A stretch of DNA of 32,847 nucleotides from Nitrospinaceae bacterium (GTDB lineage: Bacteria > Nitrospinota > Nitrospinia > Nitrospinales > JACRGP01): the NCBI GenBank assembly GCA_029261575.1, contig JAJDBD010000175.1, positions 1 to 32,847 on the forward strand. Direction: 5' to 3'. The position numbers were made by a program, and so were the translations under genes. This document shows, piece by piece, positions 24,409 through 32,847 of the stretch; the first letter of the stretch is position 1; each line of letters begins with the position of its first letter. The notes beneath the pieces are model-generated. The model ran no database searches. It saw nothing but the letters and a program-made list of their open reading frames with translations, and was not told the origin of the DNA.

Positions 24409-24758
24409 TCCTTCAGTACTTTTAGCAATGACTGCAAATCGCTTTTCAGGGAATTTTTAAATTTAACCGCTTGTTCCCGGTCGAAGGAGAATTCCAACTG
24501 GCCGACAGATTTTTTGGATTCCTTCAACTTTTTTTTGGCTCCGGCAATGGTATACATTTCTTCGTAAAGGAGCCGTTTGATTTCCAAAACCAGATCGACG
24601 TCTTTTCTTTGATACAGTCTCTGGCCGGATTTATTTTTGGACGGTTTTAGAATATCAAATTCTTCTTCCCAATAGCGGAGAACGTGTTGTTCCACCTCGG
24701 CGATCTCGGCGACCTCTCCGATTTTGAAAAATATTTTATCTGGAATGAAGCGGGTCAT
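24405..24758 (-). CDS. MerR family transcriptional regulator
   Basis: This small DNA-binding protein (117 aa from the ATG at 24758) has an N-terminal winged-helix domain. The MerR signature is [24 protein letters not shown] followed by [19 protein letters not shown] short coiled-coil tail follows, with no cysteine cluster or effector domain. A TTG at 24782 could add 8 residues but has no better ribosome binding site. Its start lies inside the last codons of ihfA (23-bp overlap), the ihfA-merR order common in many Proteobacteria, where this regulator is of unknown target. Its end overlaps the TonB-receptor start, so it may be co-expressed with the receptor. Confidence 0.9.
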   Translation of the reverse strand: MTRFIPDKIFFKIGEVAEIAEVEQHVLRYWEEEFDILKPSKNKSGQRLYQRKDVDLVLEIKRLLYEEMYTIAGAKKKLKESKKSVGQLEFSFDREQAVKFKNSLKSDLQSLLKVLKD

Positions 24759-25074
24759 GGGAGAACTGGTTGGTTTTGGCAAGGAGTTGTTTGCTGGGTT
24801 TAAACGTTAAAACCCTTTTGGGTTTTATGAGAACGGGTTCCCCGGTTTTTGGATTTCGCGCCATTCTTTCCTTTTTATTTCTCAGATTGAAACTGGCGAA
24901 ACCGACAATGCGCATGTCCTCGCCCTGGCCCAGCACGGATTTAATTTCCTCGAACACCACGTCGACCGCGTGAACGGCTTCCTGGCGGGTAAATCCCACC
25001 CTCTCGTAAACGCGTTCCACGATGTCGGCCTTTACGACTGCGCTTTTTTCCTTGAAGGCTGGAGTCGTTATCAT
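24736..25074 (-). CDS. ihfA: Integration host factor alpha subunit (HU/IHF family)
   Basis: This is a nucleoid protein that bends DNA as a dimer. The HU/IHF core begins [20 protein letters not shown] and continues [37 protein letters not shown] and [12 protein letters not shown]-like [10 protein letters not shown]. The ATG at 25074 gives 112 residues, with about 12 residues before the usual start of the fold (a short [11 protein letters not shown] extension). An upstream TTG at 25110 is less likely. The alpha rather than beta or HU assignment rests on [10 protein letters not shown] and on the adjacent MerR-type gene. It lies 48 bp after the EF-G-like gene. Confidence 0.9.
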   Translation of the reverse strand: MITTPAFKEKSAVVKADIVERVYERVGFTRQEAVHAVDVVFEEIKSVLGQGEDMRIVGFASFNLRNKKERMARNPKTGEPVLIKPKRVLTFKPSKQLLAKTNQFSHDPLHSR

Positions 25075-25122
25075 GAGCGGAACCTGGGAAATGAGGCCGG
25101 GAGTTTCCAAAAAAAAGAACGA

Positions 25123-27210
25123 TCACTCATCTTTTTTTCCGGCTTTGGCGGTTTCAACTACTTTTTGAGCGATATGTCCGGGCACGTCCTGGTAACAGGA
25201 AAACTCCATCGTGAACGCTCCGCGCCCGCCGGTTATAGCGGTTAAATCGACGGAGTAATTCAGAACCTCGGCCATGGGAATTAGCGCCTTGATGCTCTGG
25301 TCGCTTTCTCCGGCTTCGATTCCCATCACTTTTCCCCTTTTGGAATTGAGATCCCCCATGACGTCTCCCACGTACTCGCTGGGGACGTTGACCTCCATCT
25401 CCATGATCGGCTCAAGCAGAATGGGCTTGCAATCCATCACGCCTTTTTTAAATCCCATGGATCCCGCGATTTTAAACGCCATTTCGGATGAATCCACGTC
25501 GTGATAAGAGCCGTCGACAAGGGAAACTCGGACGTCGACCATGGGATAACCGGCCATGACGCCTTGTTGCATGGCTTCCACAACGCCCTTTTCCACGGCG
25601 GGAATGTAGGTTTTGGGAATGGACCCGCCAACAATATTATTTTCGAAAGCAAACCCTTCGCCCTTGGGCAAGGGAGAAATTTCCAACCACGCGTCTCCAT
25701 ATTGACCGCGCCCGCCGGTTTGTTTTTTGTATTTCCCCTGAACCTTGGTTCGGCCCCGAAGGGTTTCCCGGTAAGGAACTTTGGGAGCATGCAGGTCCAC
25801 CTCCACGCCGAACCGGCGCTTCATGCGCTCGATGATAACGTCCAAATGCACCTGCCCCATTCCGGAAACCAAAAGGTCGTGAGTTTGAGGGTCGCGATCC
25901 ACTTTCAGGGTCGGGTCCTCTTCCGCCAAGCGATGCAAAGCGTTGCTGATTTTTTCCTCGTCCGCCCGCGTTTTGGGAACCATCGCGCGCGCCATCACGG
26001 GATGCGGGAAGGTGATAGGATCAAATTTTACGGGATGGTCCTGGGCGCATAATGAGTCGCCCGTTGTGGTGGTCTTGAGTTTGGCCACGGCGCCGACGTC
26101 GCCGGCGGAAATTTCTCCGACCGGGATCTGCTTTTTCCCTTGCAAGCCAAAAACCTGCCCCACCCGCTCGGCGGCATTTTGCGTTGAATTAAAAACGGAG
26201 GAATCCCCTTTGAGCGTCCCGGAAAACACCCGAAACAGGGTCAATTTGCCCGCGTAAGGATCGGCCACGGTTTTGAAAACCAAAGCGGACAGCGGCGCGT
26301 CTTCATCGGATTGAACGACGACTTCCGAATCGTCACCGGTGGACTTCGCCTTTATACTGGGTCGATCCGCTGGAGAAGGAAGATATTCGATGATGGCGTC
26401 CAGCAGGACGTCGACTCCCATATTCAACGTAGCCGATCCGCAGACCACCGGTATCAATTCGCCGCTTTGGACGCCCTTCTTCAAACCGAAAATAAAATCC
26501 TCGTTGGAAAGCTCGCCCACTTCCAGATATTTTTCAATCAACTCGTCGTCCGATTCGGCGACGCTCTCTACAAGCTCGGCGCGAATTATTTCGACGTCTT
26601 CGGCGACGTTTGCCGGCGCCTCGCCGGACTCTCCCATGCCTTTGCCGCCTTTTTCATATTTTCTGAACACGTTGCCTACCAAGTCCACCAGCCCGGAAAA
26701 CTCCTCGGCGGAACCGACCGGAATCTGGAGAAGAACGGGCGATTTCTTAAATTTTTTCTTTATCGAATCCAGGACGGCCTGAAGGTTGGAACGCTCGTGG
26801 TCCATTTTATTAATGAAAACTATTTTGGGCAATCCCGCTTCATCGGCCCATTTCCAAACCTTCTCGGTATAAAACTGCACTCCATCGGCGGCGGAAACCA
26901 CGACCACCGCGCCGTCCACCACCCTCAGGCTGGAAGGGGTGTCGGCGATAAAATTACTGTTTCCGGGGGTGTCGATCAAGTTGATCTTATGTTTGTTCCA
27001 TTCGCATAAAGCGATCGACGCGTTGATGGAATGTCCGCACTTGATTTCATCGGGATCGTAATCCATGACGGACGAGGCGTCTCCAACTTTTCCCAAGCGG
27101 TCGGATACCCCGGAGGCGTAAAGAACCGCTTCTGCCAGCGAGGTTTTTCCAGAGGATCCATGGCCAATGAAACCAACGTTGCGAATTTGTTCCACTTTGT
27201 ACTTTTTCAT
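25123..27210 (-). CDS. EF-G-like translational GTPase (EF-G2 type)
   Basis: This 695-residue paralogue of elongation factor G has all five domains recognisable. The G1 motif is GHGSSGKT (16-23), G3 is D80-T-P-G-N84, G4 is INKMD (near 134), and domain IV includes GGRGQYGDAWLEI and GGSIPKTYIPAVEKG. The position that holds the catalytic His in EF-G (DTPGH) is Asn84, and the switch-I region (DEIKCGHSINAS) is unlike standard EF-G, as in the EF-G2/EF-G-like branch. It may act in ribosome recycling or stress translation; the role of this branch is not settled. The ATG follows an AGGGG stretch. It lies 57 bp downstream of the metallo-beta-lactamase gene on the same strand. Confidence 0.92.
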   Translation of the reverse strand: MKKYKVEQIRNVGFIGHGSSGKTSLAEAVLYASGVSDRLGKVGDASSVMDYDPDEIKCGHSINASIALCEWNKHKINLIDTPGNSNFIADTPSSLRVVDGAVVVVSAADGVQFYTEKVWKWADEAGLPKIVFINKMDHERSNLQAVLDSIKKKFKKSPVLLQIPVGSAEEFSGLVDLVGNVFRKYEKGGKGMGESGEAPANVAEDVEIIRAELVESVAESDDELIEKYLEVGELSNEDFIFGLKKGVQSGELIPVVCGSATLNMGVDVLLDAIIEYLPSPADRPSIKAKSTGDDSEVVVQSDEDAPLSALVFKTVADPYAGKLTLFRVFSGTLKGDSSVFNSTQNAAERVGQVFGLQGKKQIPVGEISAGDVGAVAKLKTTTTGDSLCAQDHPVKFDPITFPHPVMARAMVPKTRADEEKISNALHRLAEEDPTLKVDRDPQTHDLLVSGMGQVHLDVIIERMKRRFGVEVDLHAPKVPYRETLRGRTKVQGKYKKQTGGRGQYGDAWLEISPLPKGEGFAFENNIVGGSIPKTYIPAVEKGVVEAMQQGVMAGYPMVDVRVSLVDGSYHDVDSSEMAFKIAGSMGFKKGVMDCKPILLEPIMEMEVNVPSEYVGDVMGDLNSKRGKVMGIEAGESDQSIKALIPMAEVLNYSVDLTAITGGRGAFTMEFSCYQDVPGHIAQKVVETAKAGKKDE

Positions 27211-27267
27211 ACCCTACCCCTGTGTGTTAGAAAGAGAGCAAACGCGCAGGCCAAACAATCAAAGAAT

Positions 27268-29667
27268 CTAAGGAATTCGAAGGCCTCCGAATTCAATTTT
27301 TCTGACCTTTTGATAAACGGTTCCAAAGAAAGACGGGAACAGCTTGAACAGCTTGTAAGCCTCTTCCTTTTTCAACTGAATGGCGAAAACTTCGGCGCTT
27401 TTTGCAATAGCGGTGGTGGCGCGCGGAATATTTTTTAAAAGCTCCATTTCGCCAAACACGTCTCCCTCCCTCAAACAAGCCATTTTCTTTTGATTCGCCC
27501 CTGAAACGTCGACGTTTCCCGACAAAATGATAAACATGTCCCGGTCGTTGCTTCCCTTTTTAAAAATAACGTCGTTCTTTTTCCAGTGCGTCATTTTGCC
27601 AAACGCCAGAGAGGCGATAAAACTTGGGCTGATAATATCATTGTAAAAACTGCGAATCTTGTAAAAATCATCCTGGATATTCGGAAGCAATAGCTTTCGG
27701 TAAAATCGTTTCGGAATTTTTAACACGGTGACTGGGGTCATGGCTCGAACGGTGGCCCTGCGATGGGGGTTTGAAGTGTTGACCGCAAGTTCGCCAAAAA
27801 ACTTGCCTTTTTCGTAAATGGCGGAGGATTCCCCATTGATAATTATTTCCGCAAAACCTTCCAGAATCACATAAAAGGATTCGCCCGTATCGTACTGCAT
27901 GAACACCGTTTCGTCGGCGTTGTAGTGAACCACCTCGGAGTTTTTTAGCATGTCGAGGAGCTTTTTCTGATTGACCTCGTTGAACAAGGGGACTTGCTTT
28001 AAAGTTTCGATTTGGGAATTTTTTCCATCCACTTTTTTGTTTATGACGACGCGGGTTTCTCCCTCGCTGGCAAAATGAAAAAATTTGTGCTTGACCGGAT
28101 CTTCATGCTGATGCACCAGAACGAGTTTTTTGCCAAGGCTACTTTTTTCCATTTCCAAAGAGTGGAGTTTGGTGTGCAAAATACCGCCCCCGACGTCGTG
28201 GATAACCATGTCCGCGTCCCAAATAAAACCCAACACCATGTCCCGCCGCTTTTTAGTAAAAATTCCCCGCTGATACCATTCCTCGATTTTTTCGACGTCG
28301 AATTTTGTGTCGCCGGAATGGCTGATGGACCTGGTCTTTCCCTTATCGTCTTTGTAAGTTAAAACGAAGCGACCGCAGGGAATGGAGTGCAGGGAATAGT
28401 CGAAGGTAAAATAGGTGCTTTTAAAACCCGGCAATTTGATTTTCTTTAGCGGCTCGACGTCGACAAAATCCACCAGGCTCTCGATCATGTCCGAGGGAAA
28501 ACAGGTCAGCGCCTCGACCTTGCGCAGGAAGCTGTCGAAAATAATGCGAGTGGAAATAATTCTCACCCGCTTTCCAAACAGGATCGTCTCGACCAATCCC
28601 AGATCGTGATCCGAATGGACATGGGTAAGAAAAACGCATTCCACGTCGTCCTCGGATATCCCGTTGGCCAGCGCCAGAGAGGAACTGTCGTGAAGCGCGT
28701 CCACCATCACTCCCTTGCCCTCGGACCACACCACAACGCAACTGTTGTGCCTATTCGGAGCAAAGCCCGATCCCACGCCCAAAAAAGTCGCCCCCATGAA
28801 GGGTTTTTGCATCGGCCTGATTTTCACGGCATGCGGGTTGATGTCCAGGACGCTGATATCGATTTCGCATTTGAGTTCCCGCTTGTGATAAATGCGGAAT
28901 ACGGACGGTTGGGCCTGAATCACTTTGAGTTTTTTTCTGGGATCGCTTTTGCTCTGAATGGAAACGGCGCCGCTCGAGTCGAAATGGGCAAACTGAATAA
29001 TTTTTTGGGTGAATTTTTTACGTTCCTTTTCCGGAGTGAGCGCAAACAAATCCATTTCGGATTTTAACTGGGCGCAAAGAATATAATTCTTTGCAAGTAT
29101 AGACCGCAGATCCAAACCCTTTTTAACGGACAACCATTTTTGCGATTTTAAAAGGTCGGAAAAATAGCCCTCGATCCTTTGCAGAACTTTTCTATCCCCG
29201 CAATGATCTGCAAGCAGGCTCTGATAAAATCCCCATAAAAAATCATCACAGGCGACCTCGTCTAGAAATCGGTTGAATCGGTCGACCTTTTTTGGGGACA
29301 AATCGAGCGCGCTGATTATAGATTTGAATTGCGAGCGAAGAATCTGATTGAACTTGGGACCGAAAAGCGTTTCATTCAGAATAATCAGAAAGCGCTCTTT
29401 TTGTTCGGGGGTGCAGTAGAAAACGATTTTCCCCTGATTGGGCTGTATAAAAAGATAACTGTAAACGATAAATTCAAAATCAAAATTATTCCGGCCTTGC
29501 ACAAATGTGCGGATCGGAATCACAAAACGATTCGGCAACGGCCTGTTCTGGACCGAAAAATCCTTCACAATTCCCGGCGGGCAACCGAAAACTATTTCGC
29601 CAAAATCCTTGGTTTGCAAAACCCGGTAATTGTGCCTTTTTAGAATCTTGAAATCTTTATCTTCCAT
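27268..29667 (-). CDS. Metallo-beta-lactamase protein with two cyclic-nucleotide-binding domains
   Basis: This 799-residue cytosolic multidomain protein has an N-terminal ~290 residues with no fold I recognise. A metallo-beta-lactamase domain (~300-525) follows with H349-x-H351-x-D353-H354 (THVHSDHDLGL), then H427, D453 in SHSGDTKFD and a late H519/H521 in VHQHEDP. The motif order resembles RNase Z and related phosphodiesterases. Two cyclic-nucleotide-binding domains follow (~556-675 and ~680-790). Their phosphate-binding cassettes keep Glu626 (FFGELAV) with NPHRRATV, and Glu740 (FGEMELL) with PRATT, so both could bind cAMP or cGMP. It lies 12 bp after der. A ligand-gated nuclease or phosphodiesterase is the natural inference; the substrate is unknown. 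Confidence 0.85.
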   Translation of the reverse strand: MEDKDFKILKRHNYRVLQTKDFGEIVFGCPPGIVKDFSVQNRPLPNRFVIPIRTFVQGRNNFDFEFIVYSYLFIQPNQGKIVFYCTPEQKERFLIILNETLFGPKFNQILRSQFKSIISALDLSPKKVDRFNRFLDEVACDDFLWGFYQSLLADHCGDRKVLQRIEGYFSDLLKSQKWLSVKKGLDLRSILAKNYILCAQLKSEMDLFALTPEKERKKFTQKIIQFAHFDSSGAVSIQSKSDPRKKLKVIQAQPSVFRIYHKRELKCEIDISVLDINPHAVKIRPMQKPFMGATFLGVGSGFAPNRHNSCVVVWSEGKGVMVDALHDSSSLALANGISEDDVECVFLTHVHSDHDLGLVETILFGKRVRIISTRIIFDSFLRKVEALTCFPSDMIESLVDFVDVEPLKKIKLPGFKSTYFTFDYSLHSIPCGRFVLTYKDDKGKTRSISHSGDTKFDVEKIEEWYQRGIFTKKRRDMVLGFIWDADMVIHDVGGGILHTKLHSLEMEKSSLGKKLVLVHQHEDPVKHKFFHFASEGETRVVINKKVDGKNSQIETLKQVPLFNEVNQKKLLDMLKNSEVVHYNADETVFMQYDTGESFYVILEGFAEIIINGESSAIYEKGKFFGELAVNTSNPHRRATVRAMTPVTVLKIPKRFYRKLLLPNIQDDFYKIRSFYNDIISPSFIASLAFGKMTHWKKNDVIFKKGSNDRDMFIILSGNVDVSGANQKKMACLREGDVFGEMELLKNIPRATTAIAKSAEVFAIQLKKEEAYKLFKLFPSFFGTVYQKVRKIEFGGLRIP

Positions 29668-29679
29668 ATATCAGGGTCT

Positions 29680-30999
29680 TTAGGGCGCCTTGTTTGGAGA
29701 AAAAACCAGTTTAACCGGAGTTCCGGAAAAACCAAATTCCTTGCGTAAATAATTTGTCAAATAACGCCTGTAAGAAAAATGTACGCCTTGAGGATAATTA
29801 ACAAAACATCTGAAAGTCGGCGGCCGAGTTCGAACTTGGGTCGAATAATATAATTTCAAAAAATTCCCCCTGTACTGGCTCATGGGGTTTTTTAACAAGG
29901 CTTTCTCCAGACAGGAATTGAGTTTTCCCGTGGTGATTTCCTTGCAGTACTCGGCGAACGTCTCGTCGATTTTTGGAAACAGCTTGTGCAGGCGTTTACC
30001 CGTTTTAGCGGACAGGTTGATTATAGGAGCAAAGTCCAAAAATTTTAAATTGTTCCTCGCCTCTTCCTCGTAAACCGCAAAACTTTTTTCGCCCTTTTCA
30101 ACCAGATCCCATTTATTAACAACGATCACGCAAGCCCGCCCCCTCTCCAGGGCGTACCCGGCAATGGCGGCGTCCTGGCTCGTTACCCCCTCTTCGGCGT
30201 CCAAAACCAGCACCACCATATCACTCCGCTCCATGGCTTTCAATGCCATGACCACGCTAAATTTATCGAGCAGTTTTTTGGTCTTTCCCTTTTTCCTGAT
30301 CCCTGCGGTGTCGACAAATATATATTTTTTGCCCTCGACTTCCAAAATGGAGTCCGTCGTGTCCCGCGTGGTTCCGGGGACGTCCGAAACGATACAACGC
30401 GGGGAATTCAACAGTTTATTTATCAAAGAGGACTTGCCCGCGTTGGGCCGCCCAACCACCGCCACTCGTACGGCTTTTCCGTCGTATTCCTCCTCTGGTG
30501 GGGAATCGGGAAAAACTCCGACGACGTCTTGTAACAGCCCGGATATACCCAGTCCGTGTTCGGCGGAAACCGCATACAAGTTCGTCGCGCCCACTTTTGC
30601 AAAATCGCCCAATTGATCGAAATGACCGGGAGCGTCCACCTTGTTGATCGCAAAAAACCAGGGCTTGCCGGTTTTGCGAATATCCTCCACAACTTCCAGA
30701 TCGCTTGGAGTCAGGCCCTGCTGGTTATCCGCCAACACCACCACGGCGTCCGCCTCCTCCCTGGCCAACAGCGATTGCTCCCTTATTTGCAATTCGACCG
30801 GGTCGTCGCCGACGTCGACGCCGCCCGTGTCGATCAAAATAAATTCCTTGTCAAACCAGCAGGCTCGACCGTAATTCCTGTCGCGGGTGACGCCGGGAGT
30901 GTCATGAACGATGGCGGACCTCTGACGAACGATTTTATTAAACAGCGTAGATTTCCCAACATTGGCGCGGCCCACAATGGCCACCACTGGAATCGCCAT
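29680..30999 (-). CDS. der: Ribosome-associated GTPase Der (EngA)
   Basis: This 439-residue protein has tandem GTPase domains needed for 50S ribosome subunit assembly. The first P-loop is GRANVGKST (10-18) with DTPGVTRDR and IDTGG, and NKVD near residue 120. The second is GRPNAGKSS (from 183) with DVPGTTRD, VDTAGIR and NKWDLV. The C-terminal KH-like domain contains TRPPTFRCFVNYPQGVHFSY and RKEFGFSGTPVKLVF. It follows the amidase gene with an 11-bp gap and precedes the metallo-beta-lactamase gene by 12 bp. The ATG at 30999 has only a weak ribosome binding site. Complete and ordinary. Confidence 0.97.
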   Translation of the reverse strand: MAIPVVAIVGRANVGKSTLFNKIVRQRSAIVHDTPGVTRDRNYGRACWFDKEFILIDTGGVDVGDDPVELQIREQSLLAREEADAVVVLADNQQGLTPSDLEVVEDIRKTGKPWFFAINKVDAPGHFDQLGDFAKVGATNLYAVSAEHGLGISGLLQDVVGVFPDSPPEEEYDGKAVRVAVVGRPNAGKSSLINKLLNSPRCIVSDVPGTTRDTTDSILEVEGKKYIFVDTAGIRKKGKTKKLLDKFSVVMALKAMERSDMVVLVLDAEEGVTSQDAAIAGYALERGRACVIVVNKWDLVEKGEKSFAVYEEEARNNLKFLDFAPIINLSAKTGKRLHKLFPKIDETFAEYCKEITTGKLNSCLEKALLKNPMSQYRGNFLKLYYSTQVRTRPPTFRCFVNYPQGVHFSYRRYLTNYLRKEFGFSGTPVKLVFSPNKAP

Positions 31000-31010
31000 A
31001 GCGCTCAGGC

Positions 31011-32795
31011 TCAGATGGAAGGAGCCTTCTCCTTCAGAAATGAATGAATGCCCCGGGCGATGGACAGGGCCATGCGGTCCAAATAAGCGCGCGATTTCAT
31101 GCGACGCGCCTCGTGAGCGTTGGTGACGAATCCCAGTTCCACCAGAATACTGGGCATGTTGGTGTCGTGCAAAACGTAAAACGGTCCTTCTTTGACGCCC
31201 AGGTCCTTGACTCCGGAATATTTCCTGGAAAGCTCGCCGTACAAACGCCCTTGGACGCGGCTGGCCAAACGCGAAGAGTCGTTGATCTTCGTGGTGCTCA
31301 AAAGGCTCGACAAAATGGCCTGCACCTGATCGTCCTTCACGGAATTCACCAACTCGCCGTTCTCGCGGGCCGCGGTTTCCTGAGCGCGTTCGCTCGACCC
31401 TGTCCCTAAGTAATAGGTTTCAATTCCGCTGGCGGAGCGGCGCTGGGCCGCGTTGGCGTGGATCGAAACAAACAGATCCGCTTCCCTTTCGTTGGCGATA
31501 TCCCCCCGGTCATGCACCGGAATAAACGTGTCGTCGTTGCGCGTCAAATAAACCCTGTAACCGAAATCCTTTTCTAAATACCTTTTGATCAGCCTGGAAA
31601 CTTCCAAGTTGATTTTCTTTTCCAACAAACCATGCGACTTGGCCCCGTCGTCCTTGCCGCCATGACCGGGATCGATCACAACCAAAGGCGGACCTTTTTT
31701 AACCAGGACCGCCGGGGGAGCGGGCGGGGGAGTCCTCGCCGCCGTTTGTACCGGTTTTTCCTTTTCGACCGACTCGGGTTTAGCGCGTTCGACGGATTCA
31801 GATTTCAAAACCTCCTTCCGGGCCTCAATCTCCAGAACCACCTTGGCTGCGTTTTTTGAAGCGACAATGTTCCAGTCCTGCTCCGGATTCAAATCCAACA
31901 CCAACCGGCTGGTCCCCGGTTTCGTTTCTTCCACCCGAATGCCTCTTAAAATGGAATCCTGAATTTTTACGGACTGTAATAAATTTTCATCCAGCCGGGA
32001 ATTTTGAAACGCCAGACGATAGCCCTTGGATTTCGAATAAAACGCTTCTGAAATTTCCGCCGGGGCGCTGGTGTACACCACAACGCGGGCTTTGTCCGGC
32101 CCGGAGGAATAGCTCACCTTTTGCAGTGTCGTGAGGGAGGGTTTATTAAGCGCCGTTGCTACCGGCGGTTTATCTTTTACGATCGACGCCGCGCCCTCGG
32201 CGGTCCGGGATTCAGACGGCGGGTAGTCGCCGGACAGTTGCCGGTGAACCTGGGATTCGATCGCTTGCATTTTATTCTGCGCTTTAGCCACCTGGTCGCC
32301 GTCCGGGTAGTTCAATAAAATGGAAACAAACGCCCTGTTGGCCAGCACATAATCCTTTTTCTCCAGGTAGATTTCGCCTTGATGGAACACCGCGTCGTCG
32401 GCCAACGAACTGAGCGTGAAATTGGAAGCGACTTTCTGGTAATACCCGAGGGCGCGGTCCAGGTCGCCCTCTTGCCGGAACTGCGCGAACATTTTCTGGT
32501 ACAGCTTGCCGATGGTAAAAGCCGCCTTCATCCCCTGCGGGGATTGCGGGAAAGTCTTTTCTACCTGTTGAAATTTAGAGACGCTATAGGTCCATTGATC
32601 GCGCGAGACGTTCTTGGAGGGAGACTCGATCAGGCTGTAATAAACGCCGCGGGCCTGCTTGTATAAAATCTCTGGAGATTCGGTCGGCGTTGATTTTGCC
32701 CAACATAGATTGACGGACAAACCGATCCAAACAAACAAGGCCAAAAAAAATAAAGGCCTGCGCAAAATTTTATGGCGACGGGGAGTGGGTATCAT
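31011..32795 (-). CDS. amiC: N-acetylmuramoyl-L-alanine amidase with AMIN and repeat domains
   Basis: This 594-residue periplasmic enzyme cleaves the amide bond between muramic acid and the peptide stem during cell separation. It has a signal peptide (PLFFLALFVWIGLSVNLCWA), then a tetratricopeptide-like helical region (~40-190) including FTIGKLYQKM and HQGEIYLEKKDYVLANRAF. An AMIN domain (~225-330) follows, which usually binds peptidoglycan, and then a Pro/Lys linker (~335-370). The amidase_3 catalytic domain has H378 in DPGHGG, a Glu in LLEKKINLEV, H446 in SIHANA and E553 in LVELGFV. The N-terminal helical region is an addition to the usual AMIN-amidase form. The start is the ATG at 32795. 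der follows 11 bp later. Confidence 0.92.
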   Translation of the reverse strand: MIPTPRRHKILRRPLFFLALFVWIGLSVNLCWAKSTPTESPEILYKQARGVYYSLIESPSKNVSRDQWTYSVSKFQQVEKTFPQSPQGMKAAFTIGKLYQKMFAQFRQEGDLDRALGYYQKVASNFTLSSLADDAVFHQGEIYLEKKDYVLANRAFVSILLNYPDGDQVAKAQNKMQAIESQVHRQLSGDYPPSESRTAEGAASIVKDKPPVATALNKPSLTTLQKVSYSSGPDKARVVVYTSAPAEISEAFYSKSKGYRLAFQNSRLDENLLQSVKIQDSILRGIRVEETKPGTSRLVLDLNPEQDWNIVASKNAAKVVLEIEARKEVLKSESVERAKPESVEKEKPVQTAARTPPPAPPAVLVKKGPPLVVIDPGHGGKDDGAKSHGLLEKKINLEVSRLIKRYLEKDFGYRVYLTRNDDTFIPVHDRGDIANEREADLFVSIHANAAQRRSASGIETYYLGTGSSERAQETAARENGELVNSVKDDQVQAILSSLLSTTKINDSSRLASRVQGRLYGELSRKYSGVKDLGVKEGPFYVLHDTNMPSILVELGFVTNAHEARRMKSRAYLDRMALSIARGIHSFLKEKAPSI

Positions 32796-32847
32796 TAATT
32801 TTCGATATTTATATAGTCAAGGTTTATAAACACTCCGCGCCAAAAAG

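Noticed and set aside
26311-27009. Long plus-strand frames (232 and 147 codons) opposite the EF-G-like gene
   Set aside because: They are antisense to a clearly conserved GTPase; such frames are a product of codon bias on the coding strand.
32796-32847. TTGACT and TATAAA-like boxes upstream of the amidase gene on the minus strand
   Set aside because: The two boxes are adjacent rather than 16-18 bp apart and the window ends too soon to judge other partners.

Overview
The window (32,847 bp, moderate GC) is chromosomal DNA of a Gram-negative bacterium: it encodes a TonB-dependent receptor, a periplasmic cell-wall amidase, IHF-alpha and an NtrY-type kinase. Succinyl-CoA synthetase lies close to a multi-subunit 2-oxoacid:ferredoxin oxidoreductase with its own small ferredoxin-like subunit. 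That combination fits an organism running the reductive TCA cycle, and the overall gene style is compatible with Nitrospinota (Nitrospina-like nitrite oxidisers). The taxonomic assignment is an inference from gene content, not from a marker-gene comparison.

Layout. (1) 1-457, minus: an antitoxin gene cut by the window edge, preceded by a toxin gene reduced to 39 codons, with a promoter and palindrome upstream. (2) 691-2717, plus: sucC-sucD, closed by a 20-bp hairpin. (3) 2852-4160: a DUF1841 protein and two small unknown genes. (4) 4519-7811, plus: oxidoreductase alpha, beta, gamma and delta subunits, ended by a strong terminator. SucCD makes succinyl-CoA, which a 2-oxoglutarate-type ferredoxin oxidoreductase would carboxylate. 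(5) 7903-14391, plus: a compact housekeeping run of ndk, FmdB-like zinc ribbon, 6-pyruvoyltetrahydropterin synthase, folE, phoH, ybeY, HIT protein and mutS. (6) 14392-17643, plus: a structured, possibly repetitive spacer, then a DUF4390 protein overlapping an NtrY-like sensor kinase. (7) 17744-19864, plus: a 79-aa protein, an aldehyde dehydrogenase and a DUF1566 protein. (8) 19869-21476, minus: a secreted zinc metallopeptidase of gluzincin type. (9) 21639-22115, plus: a peroxiredoxin-like protein with a strong terminator. (10) 22261-32795, all minus and tightly packed: AMIN/amidase_3 amidase, der, a metallo-beta-lactamase protein with two cyclic-nucleotide-binding domains, an EF-G-like GTPase, ihfA, a MerR-type regulator and a TonB-dependent receptor.

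The least ordinary items are the 799-aa metallo-beta-lactamase/double-CNB protein between der and the EF-G paralogue; the overlapping PTPS-folE pair, which has the signature of a tetrahydrobiopterin-type enzyme; the metallopeptidase; and the 14461-14608 spacer, which holds an 18-bp perfect palindrome and a 16-bp match to the neighbouring kinase gene. No CRISPR array, rRNA, tRNA, insertion sequence or prophage was seen.
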